Counted from the stretch's first letter, positions 11,208 through 23,199 are shown. The stretch is 64,000 nt of DNA from Cricetomys ansorgei (GCA_026225945.1 JAMJFZ010000289.1:4275001-4339000), one strand, 5' to 3'. The notes: a model not told the origin generated them from the letters alone. A program made the numbers and translations.

Positions 11208-11370
11208 ATATTTGAAATTTTTTTGAAGCAGGTATTCTCTGTGTAACCCTGGCAGTCCTGGAACTGGAACTCACTCTGTAAACCAGGCTGGCTTTGAATT
11301 CGGAGTTCTTCCAGCCTCTGTCTTCTGAGTGCTGGGTGGCATTAAAGGTATGCATCACTACTGCCAGGCC
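11208..11370 (-). mobile_element. B1 SINE inserted into URR1-like element
   Basis: Minus-strand B1: TATTCTCTGTGTAACCCTGG near 11233, AACTCACTCTGTAAACCAGG near 11268, TTTGAATTCGGAG, CTGAGTGCTGGGTGGCATTAAAGG near 11325, CACTACTGCCAGGCC end near 11356. It carries the ordinary GTGTAACC form rather than the GTTACAACAG variant seen in five other copies. Flanks CTGTGGGCATTTT (11101 on) and CCGTGGGGGTATATTT (11370 on) look like a diverged target-site duplication within the host element's CTATGGGGGACATT block. Confidence 0.88.
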
Positions 11371-11403
11371 CGTGGGGGTATATTTATATTTGAATAACCA
11401 TGC
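11371..11403. mobile_element. URR1-like element, right end after B1 insertion
   Basis: GTGGGGGTATATTTATATT followed by GAATAACCATGCC corresponds to the GGGGGACATT..ATTCAAACCACCA right terminus of the repeat beginning at 10809. So the B1 split a nearly complete copy. Confidence 0.6.
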
Positions 11404-13079
11404 CTCTTTTGTTTTCTAAATGAAACATTGAATTGAAAATAAGACAGATAAATATACCTTGAGAGACTGTCAGGCAGTAAGCAGCTAATGTAAATAATTG
11501 CTGTACTCTTTAGATTCTTTTAGGTACTCTAAATTTCATTCAGCCTGGGAGATGCTTCATAGACAAATATCTGTAGCAATCTAATTCTCAGTTTCCTCGA
11601 TAGCAATCAATGCAGGGTCCATAGTGCTATTTACCGTACACACCATCTCAGTCTTCAATGTGCCTTCTCTAATCGACTAAATACAAGCTTTTGAAACAGT
11701 ATTCTAGCATTAAACCCTTTTTGATTTACCTGAACAGTAATTTCCACAAATGCACGGGTGGGGTGTCTTTTTTACTTGTAAATAAGTAGCATTCCAAGAT
11801 TTCAGAGGAAAGCAAGTTCTCTAGACCTGGGAATACTTTTTTGGATTTCTTTTTAAGTTTTAAGTAGTTTAATTTAGAGGCACCAAAATTACAACTGTAA
11901 TAACCGTAAAAGAAGTGACAATTAATATTAGAGTCGAGATTTTTACTTTAGTCTCTATCTTGTTGTATCAAAATAAACAATTTCTAGAGTCTTCTGAATG
12001 AGTGGGCTATCTTCATTATGGATCCTAAAGATCTGAAAATATGTCCAAGAAAGTCTTAACAATCCTCATCTAGGTAGGAGGATTGTTATTCTCATTGTGC
12101 ACAAAACAGATATTGATTCTGACCTCAGGCAAAGTGAAACCCATGCCCTTCTTCATTAATTTGATGCTCAAGGAGTGTTTTGCCTTTATCAGACATACTG
12201 ATAACCACAAAAGCTATGTAAACAAACAAAAGACAGCTAAACAAGAGCAAAGATCCATCATTTTCTCTGAAGGTCTCTTCCTCAGGACTAAGATACGAGA
12301 TTATGAACAATTCAGGGCTAAGTGGATGAGGGATGGCTAGGAAATTCAAGGTCACATTGAAGGGGGTTAAGTATTCACACCTAGTCTTCAAGTAGAGAAA
12401 TGTAGTTAGCCAGTTAAAAAAAAAAAAGTGAACTTTGAGCCAGAAAGTAATAGCTTAACCATGATTGGGATTGTACAGGAATTGTAAGTTTACTAGAGAA
12501 CCAAAGAACCAATTTAGAATTAAAGAGAGTAATAGTTTTAAGTTTTGAATTAAAGAGAGTAATAGTTTTAAGTGGAACCCTTTCTGTTCATTTCCTCTGA
12601 GAAGTGTCTGACCATTGTATCCTGTCAGTTAAATCCCCTATGGTGTGATTTTAATCCAACATCCTCTCTGACCTTTCATTATGTTAATGACTCTTTTTGT
12701 AGAAGCTATCACTCCCAGCATCTGACTTCATTCATTATGGGCTAGTTTTTTGACATGTAATTTTACATCTTTTCAAAATCACACAAGACCAAAGGTGGTG
12801 GTAATAGTAAATAAGTCTAGATAGATGATTTTTACTACAGAAAAGCATATGAGTGATGGGAAGTATTTTTGACAGATAAGAACCTTATCTATCTTCTGTT
12901 TATGAAATTTGCCGCAAATTCATCATATGTCAACGTTGAATGCAATAACATATGCATACATATATAAATTTCATTATATCCTATTTGCAAATAGAATGGG
13001 TTTTGATTGGTTGGATCAATATACTTATATTTTATAGATTTTGATGTCAAATTTTATTCATTTTAATCTATTTTATTTA
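11404..13079. other. Unique sequence with one tandem duplication
   Basis: Apart from the 30-bp duplication at 12517-12575 and an A12 run near 12418, no gene or named repeat was recognised. Overlapping frames on both strands at 12083-12391 (85 and 88 codons) are likely chance. Confidence 0.45.
12517..12575. repeat. 30-bp tandem duplication
   Basis: GAATTAAAGAGAGTAATAG begins a 30-base unit at 12517 that repeats immediately at 12547, identical for about 27 bases and then diverging (AAGTTTT versus AAGTGG). A recent slippage or repair duplication in unique sequence. Confidence 0.95.
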
Positions 13080-13085
13080 TTTTGT

Positions 13086-13117
<32 letters not shown>

Positions 13118-13440
13118 AGTGCATGTTCATAAGTGTGTGCTTTTATATGTGTTCTTGGATATGTATGCATATGTGCATGCACATGTAAATATGCGGATTT
13201 GGAAGCCACAGGTCAAACTCGAGTTGGAGTTCCTCAGATCCTGTCCAAATCAATATTTGAGATACCGTTCCTCACTGTCCCAGCAATCAGCAAGAAAGCC
13301 TAGGGGCAGGCTGCAGGGACCGTTCCAGAATTACACAAATACACAGAGCCACCACAACCAAACTAGGTATTTATTTTCACATTAGGGTCTAGGAATGGAG
13401 CTCAGATCATTAAGCTTCCATAACAAACAGCCAACTGGAT
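13080..13440 (-). mobile_element. B3 (B2-related) SINE with GT tract
   Basis: Minus-strand B3 layout: a (GT)n tract at 13085-13114 in place of the SINE's CA-rich 3' end, AGTTCCTCAGATCCTGTCC near 13228, TTTGAGATACCGTTCCTCACTG near 13255, CAGCAAGAAAGCCTAGGGGCAGGCTGCAGGGA region near 13289, ACACAGAGCCACCACAACCAA near 13339, GGGTCTAGGAATGGAGCTCAG near 13384. Order and spacing follow the B3 consensus read antisense. It is old and diverged. A perfect 14-bp palindrome lies at 13171-13184. Confidence 0.7.
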
Positions 13441-16400
13441 GGTTTTCTTATCTTTATCATTCTGCTCTGTCCGATGGAGCAAATTATTTGAGAACATAAA
13501 GAACATACTAGTGAAAATATTCTGGTAATTCTGTGACTGTTTTCTGAGGCAGCTGATAGAAAAACAAAATAAGAAAACATGGCACGGATTCAAATCTTAA
13601 TTCTTGAGTTATGCATGCAGACAAATGTTACTGGACACCTTCTTCTGTCAGGAGGAGACAGGAACTTATGGACAGGTGGGCTGTGCACCCGCAACAATCA
13701 GACACTTTTTTTTTTTTTTAATTTGACTTTTCATCTTAAAATTCAGAATTTCTTTTTCTTTTTTTGGTAAATGAAGGAGGCTTTGGGTGTCTAATGCCTC
13801 ATCCACACATGGAGGATCCACTTTCTTCACCTGCTCTGTTACCTAAGACATATAGTTGCTACTCAGCTACCTCTGCTGTAATGAGCCAACTACCCTTTTG
13901 ACTTTCCCTGTTACTATTGGAACACTTTTCCTACGGATGCAGCACAGGAGAAGCCTGGCATTTCTTGGCTTCCCTACACAAGGAAGCAGTACTCACCTGG
14001 TTGATAAGTTCACAGAGAGTTTTAGAGGTTAGGTCTTTGATCATCATTCTTCTGCGTAGGAGCCCGATGGACATAGGGAAGAAACATTGATTCCCTCATC
14101 CTGGCCAGTACCGTATAATTTAATTTCTTCCTAAAACAGAAACATTATACGGCATACGTTGAATGGAAATTGTGAACATCTTAAATTACAATGGGAAGTA
14201 AACGCGGCATACACAAGGGATAACATGAGCTACTGCAGGGCAAGCAAATCTCTGGGGCAGTCACTGCTCCTCAAGTGTTGCTTTGTGAAAATCAGCCCCA
14301 TTGACTAAATTAGTCACATCTGTGAATGAATATGGAAACTTTTTTTTCCCTAGTCTGCACCAAGGCATTCTCATCTGTTATCTAAATTTAAAATTTTGAA
14401 TTATCTCTTAAAAAGGAAATTAGTGTTTTTGTTGGATTCAGAATTAAAATGTAAGCAAAAATTCTTTCCATAGAAGAATTCATTCTCAATGTGAATATAC
14501 AGTTAGTAGGAAAATTATACACTCTTATATGTTTTTCATGAACCTAGATTCCTATATTCAACCTCATTTGCAAAAGGGAAAGGCAAGGAATTGATTTTAG
14601 TTTTAGAGCAAATAACCAACCAAGCTCACATTCTACAGTATTGTATCCAGGCTATATTTCAGGCTTTTCATATTACATTGCATAGTATTCAGCCCACACA
14701 GCAAATCATAAGCTTGCTTTAATTAGTTTAATATCTCTAGAATGCTTATTATAAGGTTTCTAATTGGTAACACCTCCATATGTTGCTTAACACTGCATGC
14801 ATTAAATTAAAAAAAACTATGATATTAGGCAACTCTAATATATAGCATAGTTCTTTTGGCTTTATTAATGTACTTAAATTACCAACTCCGTTTAAAAAAA
14901 AACTATCAATTTTTGTAAGATAAATGGTTAAATATCTCTCAATTGTTATATGTCAGAATTACAAAAATGTGGAAAATTTTTGTTTATTCAAATACATGTG
15001 GAAGTAAACAATATCATATGAAAAATTAAAGAAATTTAGTGTCATGGATATGAACACTGATGTTTTCTCCTATTTACAAATAAAGCAATATCTCTGCTGT
15101 TTGTTTTTCATGGACTGTTTGTCCTTCAGTTCTTTATGTACTATGTTTGTACAAACTCTAGTTGAATATAACATGCATCTGTAAGATCTACAGAGTGCAA
15201 TTATCAAGCATGCATTGTGTAGTATGAGGTAAGCATTCAGCAAATAGAATGCTTTAAATCATTTTCTTCTCAATGTTTTGCTGTGTTGTTATTATGCTTT
15301 ATAAGGATTTCTTTTGTTAATTGTCACTTGGTTTCATGAGACATAATCTAAACCATAATATTCAAACTATCCTCCCTGACTGACATATGCTAATGGGATT
15401 TTGTAGTATTTCCTGGCTAGCAAAGTTACAGGATGCCTAATTCTGTATATATTTATTGTGATTAAAATTAGCATGCACATCATATGTTCCCATAGCTACT
15501 TAGTATGCTAATTTAAACCATTAATAATATGGGAGAATTATTAAATAATTAGTGTGTATAGATTAGTGGTTTATGTTTTGCTTACAAATATTTCCAGTGT
15601 TTTTGTTTCTATATGAAATCCTATTTATTTATATTATACAAGTATTAAAATTTGCCTTTTTACTTTAGTCAGAGTTTTATTATTATTTGTTTTTATAAAA
15701 CAGTGTTCTAATAATCCCAAGATAGTTTACCAAAATTAGTTGATTACTTTTCTAGGATCAGGATGGCATCAGAATGAAGGTACTCAAAGGGGAAACAAGA
15801 ATACTTTTGGATCTATTCAAAATAAGCAAAAACTATGAAATAAAAAGAAGATATCAAGACACATCAAAAATGGATGAAACTAGTTTAACTCATGAATGCT
15901 GAAATTTTACTGGATAGATAAAATTATCCACATGTTCCTCTTGAAATTCTTGCTTTTTCCCCCAGTCTATTTTCTTTTTCTACTCCCCTCAAGCTATCTA
16001 GACACCTGTTCCCTACACTGCCATTGCGGTCCACATCAAATACTCAGAAGTCTCTCAGTTCTTCTTTCATTCCCAGTGCTGTGGTGAATGGGGATCTAAT
16101 AATAATAAATCGTCCCGACTATATTTTCTTTCCTAAACTGCCTCATTCCAAAATGTAGATCCATGATTTATTTTCATACTAAAGACTGATACCCATTAAA
16201 AATCTGAAAAGTTATTTCATTTATTTTATTTTTTTTTTTTTGTTAACTGGTATCTGCATATTTAATACTGGTAGGTTTTGTACCTTAGAAACTAGAGAGT
16301 AAGTGAAGGATGCTGGTAGAACTTTGAAGAATGATACCAGGGACACACATCTAATTTTTAAGGTTTTTCCAGGATGTCCTGCTAATACTTTGCATGTCTT

Positions 16401-16688
16401 GACATTGTTAGACTTATGACTACAGACTGAAAACTAAGATAGAGTCTGCTATTAAAAATGTTCAGAAAACTGAGATAAACTGACCAAACTACTGCTCTAG
16501 TTGTCTTATTTCCAAGCAGAACTAAACTCAAGATCTCCAATGGCACAGTCTGTTAGTGTGAGTACTGAAACAATAAACAGAACTAAATGCCTACTAATTT
16601 TCTGTTTCGCACAGTTCAGAATACAGCATCTCATCGTAGTAAATACAGCAAACAAATGTAACAAATAGCTTTGTATAAGAAGATTCTC
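13441..16688. other. Unique AT-rich sequence
   Basis: About 3.2 kb without a recognisable gene or transposon. A T13 run lies at 13707-13719 and another T-run near 16230. The stretch 14350-15720 is very AT-rich. The only frames above 60 codons (13402-13593 minus, 13579-13770 plus, 15896-16087 plus) look like chance. Confidence 0.45.
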
Positions 16689-16811
16689 AGCCTGGCGGTG
16701 GTGGTACACACCTTTAATCCCAGCACTTGGGATGCAGAGACAGGGAGATCTCTGTGAGTTCAAGGCCATCCTGGTCTACAGAATGAGTTCCAGGCTAGCC
16801 AGAGTTACAAC
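16689..16811 (+). mobile_element. B1 SINE (GTTACAACAG subfamily)
   Basis: Plus-strand B1, nearly full length: GCCTGGCGGTGGTGGTACAC (A-box region), CCTTTAATCCCAGCACTTGG, AGATCTCTGTGAGTTCAAGG (B-box region), CCTGGTCTACAGAATGAGTT, CCAGAGTTACAACAGGGAAG. It lacks the usual AAACCCTGTCTC end because it runs straight into a GAA tract. Confidence 0.95.
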
Positions 16812-16893
16812 AGGGAAGAAGAGGAAGAGGAAGAAGAAGAAGAAAAGGAAGAAGAAGAGGAAGAGGAAGAAGAGGAAGAGAAGAAGAAGAAGG
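16812..16893. repeat. 82-nt pure purine tract, (GAA/GGA)n
   Basis: Uninterrupted A/G from 16812 to 16893, grown from the tail of the preceding B1. A possible triplex-forming tract. The lysine/arginine-rich plus frame across it is an artefact. Confidence 0.97.
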
Positions 16894-16904
16894 TTATTCT
16901 ATTC

Positions 16905-17098
16905 TCAGGGCCTAGGGAGATGATTCAGCAGCATAGAGCACTTGTTTTTGCAGAAGCCCTGGGTTAGCTTCTCAGCACCTATATGGTAGCTCGTATCCCT
17001 CTGTAACGTTAGTCTCCAGGGATCTGATGGCCTTTTCTGACCTCCTACAATACCAGGCTGGTAAAATACTCAAACACATAATCATTAAATGAACAAAT
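16905..17098 (+). mobile_element. B2 SINE
   Basis: Begins CAGGGCCTAGGGAGATGATT near 16905, then AGCATAGAGCACTTG near 16931, AGAAGCCCTGGGTTAGCTTC near 16953, CAGCACCTATATGG near 16973, TCCAGGGATCTGATGGCC near 17014, TTTTCTGACCTCC near 17033, ending in an A-rich tail near 17095. It sits only 11 bases after the purine tract, so B1, tract and B2 form one compact array. Confidence 0.9.
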
Positions 17099-18061
17099 CC
17101 AACCGTGTCTTTAAAGAAGGTATCGTGTGACCTGTAAGGTTTTTTGTATCAGAGAAAATTGTCACAGATGATAGGGAAGCGTTCAAATTAAAAGCCATTT
17201 TGTACAAATACAGGCTCATCATTTAATTCCCAAAACATTCAGTTGAAGCCTTAAGTGAAATCAGATATATTTGTAACCCCTGGTTTTATGCATTGCGATA
17301 AAGGAGAGTTTTTACTTCTGTAACTTGATAGTTTGGCTGATACTCATTTTTGTCCACTATTTTAATGTGTCTACTATTTATTACATGATTATCCTGATTA
17401 AAAGCAATATTAAGCTCTCTAATTGTGTTTATTATAAAATATTTTCAAGTTTACTCACTATAAAAAGAACATTTTCTGATCAAGTTAGCATACCAGATCT
17501 TGAAATCACAAGAATTCTACTAAAAGAGCAGAGCTGCAGTTGGTGGGGTGAGATAAACAATATGTCAGTCAGAGGAGCTTGGATACCATGTTTTGTTCTG
17601 TAAAAGAAAAACAATTGGCTAAATACTATCAAAGATAAATTTCATGCATCTTTTAAAATTATGTATGCCCACTGCTGCTTGTGCATCTAAAATTTCACCC
17701 CTTTTTTAAAACTTTTTTCATTTTCCACTGCCTGGGCATGTACACCGAAATGCCACTTTACAGATTTCCATGTTGAACAGAGGGACATACCCAGTAGTAG
17801 ACAACTTTAGAATGTGAATAAGTATATATATTACATATTATATTATACAACATATACATTTAATGCAAAATTATATACTCTTTCACAAAAAATAATAAAT
17901 TTTACCATGAATTCCTAGAATATTATATGTCTCTTGGACACACACAATATATATTCTTTTCATATAAACATATAAATAAGTATGGCAGGTTAGTGGAGCA
18001 TTAACATTCTTCATCAGAAATAAGAAGTTGTGCTCTTATAAGCATTTGCCTTTGAAATAAT
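17099..18061. other. Unique AT-rich sequence
   Basis: No repeat or gene recognised. A TATA-rich patch lies at 17820-17960. The 92-codon plus frame at 17325-17603 is AT-driven. Confidence 0.45.
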
Positions 18062-18125
18062 CTCCCAGCCACCACCACCCCCCCCCCACGCCCCTGGCTG
18101 CGGCACAGCCGGTGGAAGCAGGAGC
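18062..18125. other. Short GC-rich patch
   Basis: A C9 run near 18079, then CGCCCCTGGCTGCGGCACAG and CCGGTGGAAGC: three to four CpG in about 35 bases inside AT-rich DNA. GGCTG..CAGCC can pair as a small hairpin. Much too short for a CpG island. Origin unknown; it may be the remnant of a GC-rich SINE end. Confidence 0.4.
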
Positions 18126-18619
18126 TCATATCACCAGTGTCTGCTGCTCTTCTCAGTTTCCATGCTAATTTGTAAACCTAGACAAGTGCCGTAGAACAGT
18201 TTTCTCTATTTGGGAATCTGTGAAATTCATATCACTTCTCTAAATAATCTCCTGTTTGCAGGGTAGATTTCTATAATTAACATATAAAAATGATGGTCAC
18301 CCTGTGTATACAAGCATTTATCCAGCAAAATGATAGCTGTTAATACTTAAATAGAAGACCTTATGGTGATCAATAAGGAAAATAAACAGCATTTCTATCT
18401 AAATAAAAATCAGCGTTCAGCAAATTACTATGAAATGCTCTGCAGTTTATCTTTATAGCATGCGCACTGGCAATCCATTTAAAACTATTTGAAATCTGCT
18501 CTTTGTGGTGTGTTTTCACGATTATGAAAGTCATTTATATTACTCAAAAATCTCTGAAGACTGTTCATATGAATATAGTCAATTGTATTCTTAATTGTAC
18601 AAGACTTGTGCTTTTTTTT
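18126..18619. other. Unique sequence
   Basis: AT-rich, no open frame of note, no repeat recognised. TAAT/ATTA-rich like many distal elements, but there is no specific support. Confidence 0.35.
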
Positions 18620-19290
18620 TTATTTTAAAAATGTTTTCCTTAGTGTAACTGTAGATTCACCATATGTGGACTTTGATTCAGGGCAGAGGACAGTTTATTC
18701 TTTTGCTGATTGAATCACCAGTTCTAGCCTGGAGCTCTGAAGCATTTCGGCCTTATTACAATCTACTCCTAAAGGTGCAAGCTCAGTCCTAGAAGACTTC
18801 AACCTTAGCATCCATACAATCTAATTAACCTCCAAGGATGCACTGCTGACTGAGCAGCTCTGAGGATATCCTTCTAAACTCTGATTCTTCTAGTTCAACT
18901 CACTTACTGCTCTGGCACATACTCTCCTCCAAGCAGCTGGCTCAAACTGATCTTCTGAGCCAGTTTACTGTTTTTGACTCTGTAAAGTTTCTTTGACTGA
19001 ACTGCTCTACTCTGCTTCAAACTGACTTACTCTTCTCTTGTCTGATACTGACTTCTGCTGAGCCACTCCTGTGTCTCTGCCTCAGACTCCTCAGACTGCC
19101 TGCTTTATACCCTTTGTGTCTTGTCCCCTGTCTGTCTGCTTCAGACAGTCTATTTTTCTTAGGGATTAAAGACATGGACTGCCACTGCCTTCTGAATACT
19201 GGAATTAAAGCTGTCTGCTACCAACATTCTTAACATTCTTTCTACATTCCATCTGGACCACACAGGCCTTTGAATATGACTCCTTCATAT
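18620..19290 (-). mobile_element. Unclassified CT-rich interspersed repeat
   Basis: From about 18840 to 19140 the sequence is dominated by CTGACT/CTGAACTGCTCT-like motifs, followed by GGGATTAAAGACATGGACTG near 19161 and GGAATTAAAGCTGTCTGC near 19200, two copies of a B1-like antisense GGGATTAAAGGC..CCACTGCC motif 39 bases apart. Such composite structure is typical of rodent medium-reiteration (RMER-type) or LTR-derived repeats, but I cannot name the family. The boundaries are estimates. Not coding. Confidence 0.4.
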
Positions 19291-21060
19291 ACACCCCTGT
19301 AATACAGACCCTTCCTAGCTTTCATACAGGCCTATTCCTGTACTTATTCAATACTTTTGTTTCTGCTTATTCAATACTTTTATCAACAAGGGCAAAACCT
19401 GGGCTTCTATATTTTCTAATAAAAGCACTCAATGTGTGAGTTGGTGTTACAGAGGAATGTGATGTTATCACATACTTTGTAATATTATCCATGAAGGAAA
19501 ATAAAATTAGGTATTCTGTAAGCCAGATACAATACTAGCATATTTTTCTGAATTGTTTACTTTTTCAGCAAGGAATGAAATAGTAATATATATAAAGAAG
19601 GTAAATAACATGTGTAAATAATATAGGAGAAAAAAAAACCAGTTTTAACTTACTTATTCAGCTGAAACAGGAACATTGCTATGAGTTGAAGACCAGCTTT
19701 GGTCCATTCATTTGTAAATCCTGTGGAAAATCGTGAACAGTGTCAAATAATTCCTGAATGTTTTATAGTTTTTGAATAATACCATGAAACAGTAATATAC
19801 TAAATTAAAGCTATACTAAATGATATATCCAAAGACCAATTGCAGTTACTTTGGGCACTGACTGGGTAAAGTCGTCTTTCTGTATTGAAAACCCCCTTTA
19901 ACTTTATTGCTAAGGTTTATAAATTAGTTTACATTAAAAATTTAGTAACTAATATATATAAAATGTTTCTGCGTATTTCTAATTTTTAAGTCAGTATGTA
20001 AGATTGTTTCTTTTTAACATTTTAGCTCTTTTGACTTAGTTTCTATTTTCTCAACCTTTAGATTTTATATCATGCTGACATGCATGTGAAATCCAGGGAA
20101 ATAATGGTGTCACATTTCTGTTAGCATTTTGGTGTTTGTGCAGAACTCTATATTTCATACCTCATCTGAACTGGAATTGGATCCACTGCTAAAACAGAAA
20201 AATAGCCATCTAGAGACTAATGAAAACATGACCTTAGCATATATAGTATTCTTCCATAGATCATTCCTGCGTAAAGTAGTTGGTCAAAACCAACTGTTGT
20301 CATCCCATTGATAAAATATATCTTTTGGGATGATAGTGTTGAACATGGCTACTGTCACTGGAATCTGGTCCCTGGAAATTAAAGTCAACCAACTATGCAA
20401 TTGGTTAGGTTGTTATTTCTTTTAATACATTGACTCATATCCAGTGATTTTAAAATAAACTAGTCCCATGTCTAACATTCATCTTCCCTTATACTGAAGT
20501 TAGGTATTCGTAGATGGTGAACATAGGCCCTTTCTCCAAGAATTCAGAGTCAAATATAAGAGATATGTAAGAAAAGAATTGCAAGTGTAATAGTTTCTTT
20601 CAAGATATATAAGATTGCAGCAAAATAAACAATACAGTTTTAGGCACAGATAGAATGGCAATAGTCAGGGAGGGAGACTAGAATGTCTAGCCTCTTCAAG
20701 GGTTTAGAGAGTTTTGACTCTTTAGAAAGCTACTAGGAGCATAACAGTGAGGATCCTGATGGTTTATGTCATCTGTGCTCCTAGATCTCAATGAGGATTT
20801 ATGCTTGGATTGTTATTTGAGCAGAAAAAACATTGACTGTCTCATTCAGTGTGGATTCATAAGCAGCATTGTCTGGTAACTCTCAGTAGCCCTCAAGTCA
20901 AGCTTCATCTAGGTTTTTTGCATCAAGATGTTGCTATTGGCCATAATCAATGCCTCATGTTGTGTTCTGGTTTTCCTACCCTTGTGCCCCTGGTAACTAT
21001 TAGTTATGAAGGATTAAAACAAGGGAAGTGAAATAAAATTTATAAGTCAATGTTATGATG
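19291..21060. other. Unique AT-rich sequence
   Basis: No gene or named repeat. CTTATTCAATACTTTT occurs at 19343-19358 and again at 19366-19381, a 23-bp-period duplication. Short plus frames at 20129-20311 and 20849-21031 have no support. Confidence 0.4.
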
Positions 21061-21072
21061 ATTCCCTTTAAA

Positions 21073-21120
21073 CTACTAGGGGGAAAAAATCCCTAGTAGC
21101 TGTTGTAGTAAGCTACTACA
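21073..21120. other. Two adjacent hairpins
   Basis: CTACTAGGG (21073-21081) pairs with CCCTAGTAG (21091-21099) across a 9-base loop. Four bases later TGTAGTA (21104-21110) pairs with TACTACA (21114-21120) across AGC. The arms also share CTAGTAG/GTAGT sequence, so alternative pairings exist. No known RNA family was recognised. Confidence 0.85.
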
Positions 21121-22269
21121 GAGAACCGAGGGATAATTTGTGGATTTTTTTCGTAAAAAATGATGAAATTCGTATTTTAAAATTAAGGATTAAATTATAA
21201 ATCATGCTGATTAATACGAAATTTGGAACAATTTTAGGAAAATCTCTACTGATAGCCTATCGTCTAATCTATAAGGACCTTCTCCATTTTTTCCCCTTAT
21301 GAGGCAACTCTTGCCCCAAAAGCCTCTCTTCCTTCAGTAATTACTTTGCTGACGCAGCAGCTAGAAAGCAGAAAACAGTGAATGCCGGTCATTTTAGGAT
21401 ACATAAAATCAGGTTCCCAGATCTTTCACTGGGAAGACAGTCTATGAACAGGCTTTAAGCCAAGCAGATTCTTGCAAAGAGCAGGAAGGCATGGAGACTA
21501 CTTCCAGGTTATATCTCACAGTGGCAGCGCTAGGAAAGCTCGGATAGAGCTGAGGATGGGCTGTCTTAAATGTTCCTGTCTTAAATGACCTTGACTGTGG
21601 GTCCGCACACATTGCTGAAAGTTTTACTTAGTTGAGAATTCTATATATCAAGGTGGGGGGCTGAGGAGGCTCATCAGCAGGGCCACATCCTGAGTGCTCC
21701 TCACTCCCCTGCCCCTGGAAAGGTCTGAGACTGGATCCTTCAGAAGTGGGGAGCTGAGTTCTCAGGCAGTGTTCCACGTGTGGGCAGACTGCCCCAAGTG
21801 GGCAGATGCCGCCCTAGCTGAAGTTTGGAACACACTCATGGCCAGCATAGAGCCAGGACATCAGGGGTTTTCAAACTGCTCAAGTTTCATCTGAGATAAA
21901 GGAAGATGCCTGGAGGATTTTTTTCCATGCTCTAATATATGATTGTTTGGGAACGTCTTTGATTAAAAAGCTCTATTTCTGACCGTGTTTTAATTTGTGT
22001 TTTAATCATCCATGTGGTGCTTCAGTTTGTGACGCACAGTTCTATGGGTAAATAAGTGGTAATGACTTACTTTAACTTTTAATTTTCTCCCTGGTTATAA
22101 GAACAACGTCAAATGCAGTAACCTAACTATATTGCTTTACTCCAAGCTTTGTCTTAAAATATGTTTGTTTTGTTCCCTGATAGCTTCAAATTTTTACAAT
22201 GAAAAGATGACTATTATAAACAATTCTAACAATTCAGAAAAGAAAGCATGATATACATCAGTAAGAACT
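21121..22269. other. Unique sequence with GC-richer island
   Basis: 21470-21900 is more GC-rich than its surroundings and holds a 66-codon plus frame (21694-21894) with no recognised family. CTGTCTTAAATG repeats at 21561 and 21576. No splice structure could be argued. Confidence 0.35.
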
Positions 22270-22745
22270 CCTAATTGTAAATAGTGAGTTTGGCAAGCAA
22301 GATTCTGGATGTTTTGGTAAAAGACGGAGTCTGTAGCAGGTTAATAAATCCAGTGAAATGATATATTAACAAAGACACATGAGACATGTTTAAAAGTACA
22401 AGCCAGGCAGACTTCAGCAGAGAGCACAGCACCCATCTTCCAGCTCCCACTGAGCCTTCTTGCTCCAGGCTGTTCATGCTCATCTTAAAAGCCCTTCCTA
22501 GCTCTCTCTTTAAAGTCTATTTGCATGACCAAAGAGTTACAAGGGTCTATTCCTCCTAAAACTTTGGCTGTTGAGGCCTGTCCAGATTTACAGTGGGGTG
22601 CCACCAACACAAAAGGGGCCAGAAAAAACCCTAGTCCACATTTTATAGTGGGATAACTACAAAACAACTGGAGAGAGCCCAGGCTATACCTTTGCTGCCT
22701 CCTGTCTGATGGAGCTTCCAAAAGACCTCTTTATCAGCAACTCTA
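22270..22745. other. GC-richer segment, unclassified
   Basis: Contains AAAGAGTTACAAGGGTC near 22530 and CAGTGGGGTGCCACCAACAC near 22590. Balanced base composition suggests an old retroviral or LTR remnant, but no LTR ends, primer-binding site or conserved domain could be read. The 78-codon minus frame (22485-22721) is unrecognised. Confidence 0.2.
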
Positions 22746-23199
22746 TTTATATTGAAGTCTTATTAAAAGACAGTAGCTCTTATTTACATGAGAAAACAAG
22801 CCATCTCAACTATAGAATTCACATCCTGCCAGTTTCAGGCAACCGGAGCACTGAGTCTTCATATCTAGAGATATGTTCAATATATGACAACGAAAGTTAA
22901 CTACAGTCATTGTGTGATTGTGTGTTTGTACCCTGACTACATCTCTGGTGTGCTCAATAGCAAATTGCCTCAATCCAAGGTGCACATTACATGGGAGGGT
23001 GAAAAGCAAATATGTGACCCTGATTATGAAGATCTTTAATATGCCAAGCATATTTAATTGGTCTTATTAAATTCATCACCTGATTAAGTAAAAGTTACAG
23101 ATAAACAGGAAAACTTAATGCATGAGAAACAGTTTGTTTTAACATAATTTGTTCTTTAGCTCCAACTTTTGTATATATTTATTTTGCATTAATATCTGT
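22746..23199. other. Unique AT-rich sequence
   Basis: Nothing recognised. Confidence 0.4.

Noticed and set aside
11008..11226. Repeated LFIY peptide, like a membrane repeat protein
   Set aside because: Direct translation of the (TTTA)n array; a 4-base unit gives a 4-residue repeat in every frame.
18062..18125. CpG island or promoter
   Set aside because: Only about 60 bases long and not accompanied by wider GC enrichment.
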